A stretch of 12,878 nucleotides of DNA from CAZFHL01 sp964519145 (GTDB lineage Bacteria > Patescibacteriota > Minisyncoccia > Phycocordibacterales > WO2-35-19). The first letter of the stretch is position 1. Every line of letters begins with the position of its first letter. The stretch is from NCBI GenBank assembly GCA_964519145.1, contig CAZFHL010000016.1, forward strand, positions 1 to 12,878. The letters run 5' to 3'. A program made the position numbers and the translations under genes. The notes beneath the pieces were generated by a model that worked only from the letters and a program-made list of their open reading frames with translations, ran no database searches and was not told the origin of the DNA. Positions 11,207-12,878 of the stretch are shown here, one piece after another.

Positions 11207-12484
11207 ATGCAAAAAATACAAGACAGGTGGCAAAATTTTAGTATATCCTTTAAATTAGGATTTTTTCTTGCTGTAAGACAAATAAAAAGATCCAGCAAGG
11301 CAACAACAGCTCTTATTGTTTTTGTAATGACATTAACATTTTTAAATCTAGTAGTAGTGAGAGGTGTTTTAGTTGGACTCATAGAAGGCTCTGTCAATGT
11401 TTATAAAGAGTATTCCACAGGAGAAATTTTTATATCAAAATTACCAAAAAAGAGTTATATAGAAAATAGTCCTAAAATTATAGACACAATAGAAAAAATG
11501 CCATGGATTAAATATTATTCGGCAAGATATTTAGAATCAGGCACTATAGAAGCGGATTATAAAATAAAAATTAAAAGCACAGACGCATCAAACAGTGCAG
11601 GAGGAGTAATAGCTGGTATAAACCCACGAAAAGAAAATGAAACAACAAATCTTTCTCAAAAAATAGTGGAGGGCGAATTTTTAAATGAATCTGATACAGA
11701 ATACATATTATTAGGCTCTAGTTTGTTAAAAAAATATGTACCAGTTGAATCTGCAAGTTTTTCTTTTTTGGAAAATGTAGAACCCGGCACAAAAGTACGT
11801 TTAATTGTAAATAAAAATGTAAAAGAATTTATTGTCAAAGGTATAATACAAAGCAAAGCAGATGAGGTGGATTTTAGGGCATATATATTAGACACAACAC
11901 TTAGAAACCTTATAGGCAGGACTGATTACAATGTAGATGAAATTGCTATAAAAATAGAAGAAGGTGTTGATCCAAAAATAGTTAAAGAAGCTCTCATAAA
12001 ATCTGGTGCGGACAAAACCGCTAGAGTACAGACAGCGGAAGACGCTTTGCCAAAATTTATAATAGATATTAAAAACACTTTTGCTATATTGGGAAATGTG
12101 GTTGGTTCAATAGGTCTTGTAGTTGCTTCTATCACTATTTTTATAGTTATCTTTGTAAATGCAATAACAAGGAGAAAATTTATTGGTATATTAAAAGGTA
12201 TAGGTATTAGTGGAAAAACTATAGAAATAGCGTATGTTTTTCAATCCCTTTTCTATGCATTTATAGGTATTGGTATAGGACTCTTAATTCTTTATGGTTT
12301 CTTGGTTCCATTTATAGATGCTAATCCAATCAAATTTCCTTTTAGTGACGGTATACTTGTAGCTGAAATAGACGCTACAATGACAAGAGTTTTATTGTTG
12401 TCCATTTCTACTATCATTGCTGGATATATTCCAGCAAGAATAGTAGTGAAGAAAAACACTTTGGATTCCATACTTGGAAGATAA
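11207..12484 (+). CDS. FtsX-type ABC transporter permease (LolC/E, MacB-like)
   Basis: This 425-residue protein has the FtsX/MacB layout: a cytoplasmic N-terminus with a short amphipathic region, span 1 at about 33-57, a large extracellular domain (about 60-290), then spans near 297-320, 341-368 and 393-412. The loop AITRRKFIGILKGIGISGKTI (about 318-338) is the conserved segment that couples to the ATPase. The extracellular part includes GVIAGINPRKE and the typical EGEFLN and LGSSLLKKY stretches of the MacB periplasmic core domain. Such permeases work as dimers that extrude peptides or lipoproteins, or transmit force across the membrane. The ATPase follows after 10 nt. The ATG at 11207 is preferred to the TTG one codon upstream. 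Lol lipoprotein sorting in the strict sense needs an outer membrane, which CPR cells generally lack. Confidence 0.9.
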   Translation: MQKIQDRWQNFSISFKLGFFLAVRQIKRSSKATTALIVFVMTLTFLNLVVVRGVLVGLIEGSVNVYKEYSTGEIFISKLPKKSYIENSPKIIDTIEKMPWIKYYSARYLESGTIEADYKIKIKSTDASNSAGGVIAGINPRKENETTNLSQKIVEGEFLNESDTEYILLGSSLLKKYVPVESASFSFLENVEPGTKVRLIVNKNVKEFIVKGIIQSKADEVDFRAYILDTTLRNLIGRTDYNVDEIAIKIEEGVDPKIVKEALIKSGADKTARVQTAEDALPKFIIDIKNTFAILGNVVGSIGLVVASITIFIVIFVNAITRRKFIGILKGIGISGKTIEIAYVFQSLFYAFIGIGIGLLILYGFLVPFIDANPIKFPFSDGILVAEIDATMTRVLLLSISTIIAGYIPARIVVKKNTLDSILGR

Positions 12485-12494
12485 AATTTAAAAT

Positions 12495-12878
12495 ATGAAA
12501 ATCATAGAAATTAAAAACTTAATAAAATCATTTAAAAGCGGAATAGGAGAACTTGTTGTTTTAAATGATATATCTTTTGATATAGAAAGGGGAGAATTTT
12601 TGTCTATCATAGGCAGATCAGGCTCTGGCAAATCAACGCTTTTATACCAATTGGGTTTATTGGATTATCCAAATTCAGGACAAATATTTATAGATAACAC
12701 AGAGGTAACAAATTTAGAAAATGAAAAAAGGACAAATTTCAGATTAAACGAACTTGGTTATGTTTTTCAAGATTATGCTCTTGTACCAGAGCTTACAGCT
12801 CTAGAAAATGTTTTGGTGCCTTTGCTAATGCAAGGACTTGATAAGGATTTAGCTTACAAAAAAGCGGGAGAGGCTCTT
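12495..12878 (+). CDS. ABC transporter ATP-binding protein, partial (LolD/MacB type)
   Basis: Only the first 128 residues are in the window, and the frame is open to the end. Walker A is GRSGSGKST (residues 40-48, K46). The Q-loop is VFQDYALVPELTALENV, starting at residue 90 with Q92. That form (FQ-x-Y-x-L-x-P-x-L-T-A-x-E-N-V) is typical of the LolD/MacB/FtsE group that pairs with FtsX-type permeases. The signature motif, Walker B and the switch His lie beyond the window. It follows its permease by 10 nt with no Shine-Dalgarno, so translation is probably coupled. It hydrolyses ATP at the cytoplasmic face to drive the permease. Confidence 0.93.
   Translation, partial: MKIIEIKNLIKSFKSGIGELVVLNDISFDIERGEFLSIIGRSGSGKSTLLYQLGLLDYPNSGQIFIDNTEVTNLENEKRTNFRLNELGYVFQDYALVPELTALENVLVPLLMQGLDKDLAYKKAGEAL

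Noticed and set aside
939..12878. Alternative genetic code (UGA as glycine, as in Gracilibacteria)
   Set aside because: No gene needs UGA read through. The 9156 gene ends at TGA where its paralogues also end or diverge, and the other genes use TAA or TAG.

Overview
This AT-rich window (roughly 30% G+C, standard stop codons) opens inside a 16S rRNA gene. The rRNA has several traits typical of Candidate Phyla Radiation (Patescibacteria) genomes: a shortened helix 44, sequence departures from the usual bacterial consensus, a large insertion in helix 40, and an intron that encodes a LAGLIDADG homing endonuclease. I can place it in CPR but not in a named class. The small genome style (many short hypothetical membrane proteins, tRNAs without encoded CCA, tight operons) fits.

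Layout. 1-1648: 3' part of 16S rRNA, starting near E. coli position 893, with a 139-nt hairpin insertion (262-400) and an 892-nt intron (628-1519) between E. coli 1399 and 1400. The 3' tail after helix 45 lacks a recognisable anti-Shine-Dalgarno CCUCC. A strong terminator at 1823-1860 separates the 16S from any 23S gene. 1898-2718: promoter, a multi-pass membrane protein and its terminator. 2769-3326: a dense non-coding zone with a long imperfect hairpin, a broken tRNA-Ile-like copy, an intact tRNA-Ile(GAU), and on the minus strand a candidate ~99-nt stand-alone RNA with its own promoter and terminator. 3475-3546: tRNA-Glu(CUC). 3709-4257 (-): unknown protein with a leaderless-type start. 4497-5548: two-gene operon of a small membrane protein and a lipoprotein with an SPFH/band-7-like domain. 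5567-7010: an unusual regulator joining a sigma-70 region 4 to an RNA polymerase alpha C-terminal domain (alpha-CTD). 7057-8264 (-): two genes of clearly higher G+C than their neighbours. 8291-9739 (-): two operons of small proteins, including three paralogous membrane proteins, one interrupted by a frameshift in an A7/T7 run. 9849-10643: SWIB-domain protein and DUF1761 membrane protein. 10660-11100 (-): secreted protein. 11194-12878: FtsX-type permease followed by its ABC ATPase, which runs off the window.

How it fits together. The transcription-related genes stand out. The sigma4/alpha-CTD fusion keeps the two domains that contact the -35 element and the UP element, so it looks like a protein that recruits or modulates RNA polymerase from the DNA side. 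Start sites are mixed: some genes have strong AAAGGAG-type Shine-Dalgarno sites, others sit directly behind a -10 box or have no Shine-Dalgarno at all. That is notable beside a 16S tail without CCUCC. The permease/ATPase pair at the end is a standard LolCDE/MacB-like exporter unit. Palindromes of the form AATGACNNTCAT recur in three intergenic spaces and may mark a regulon.
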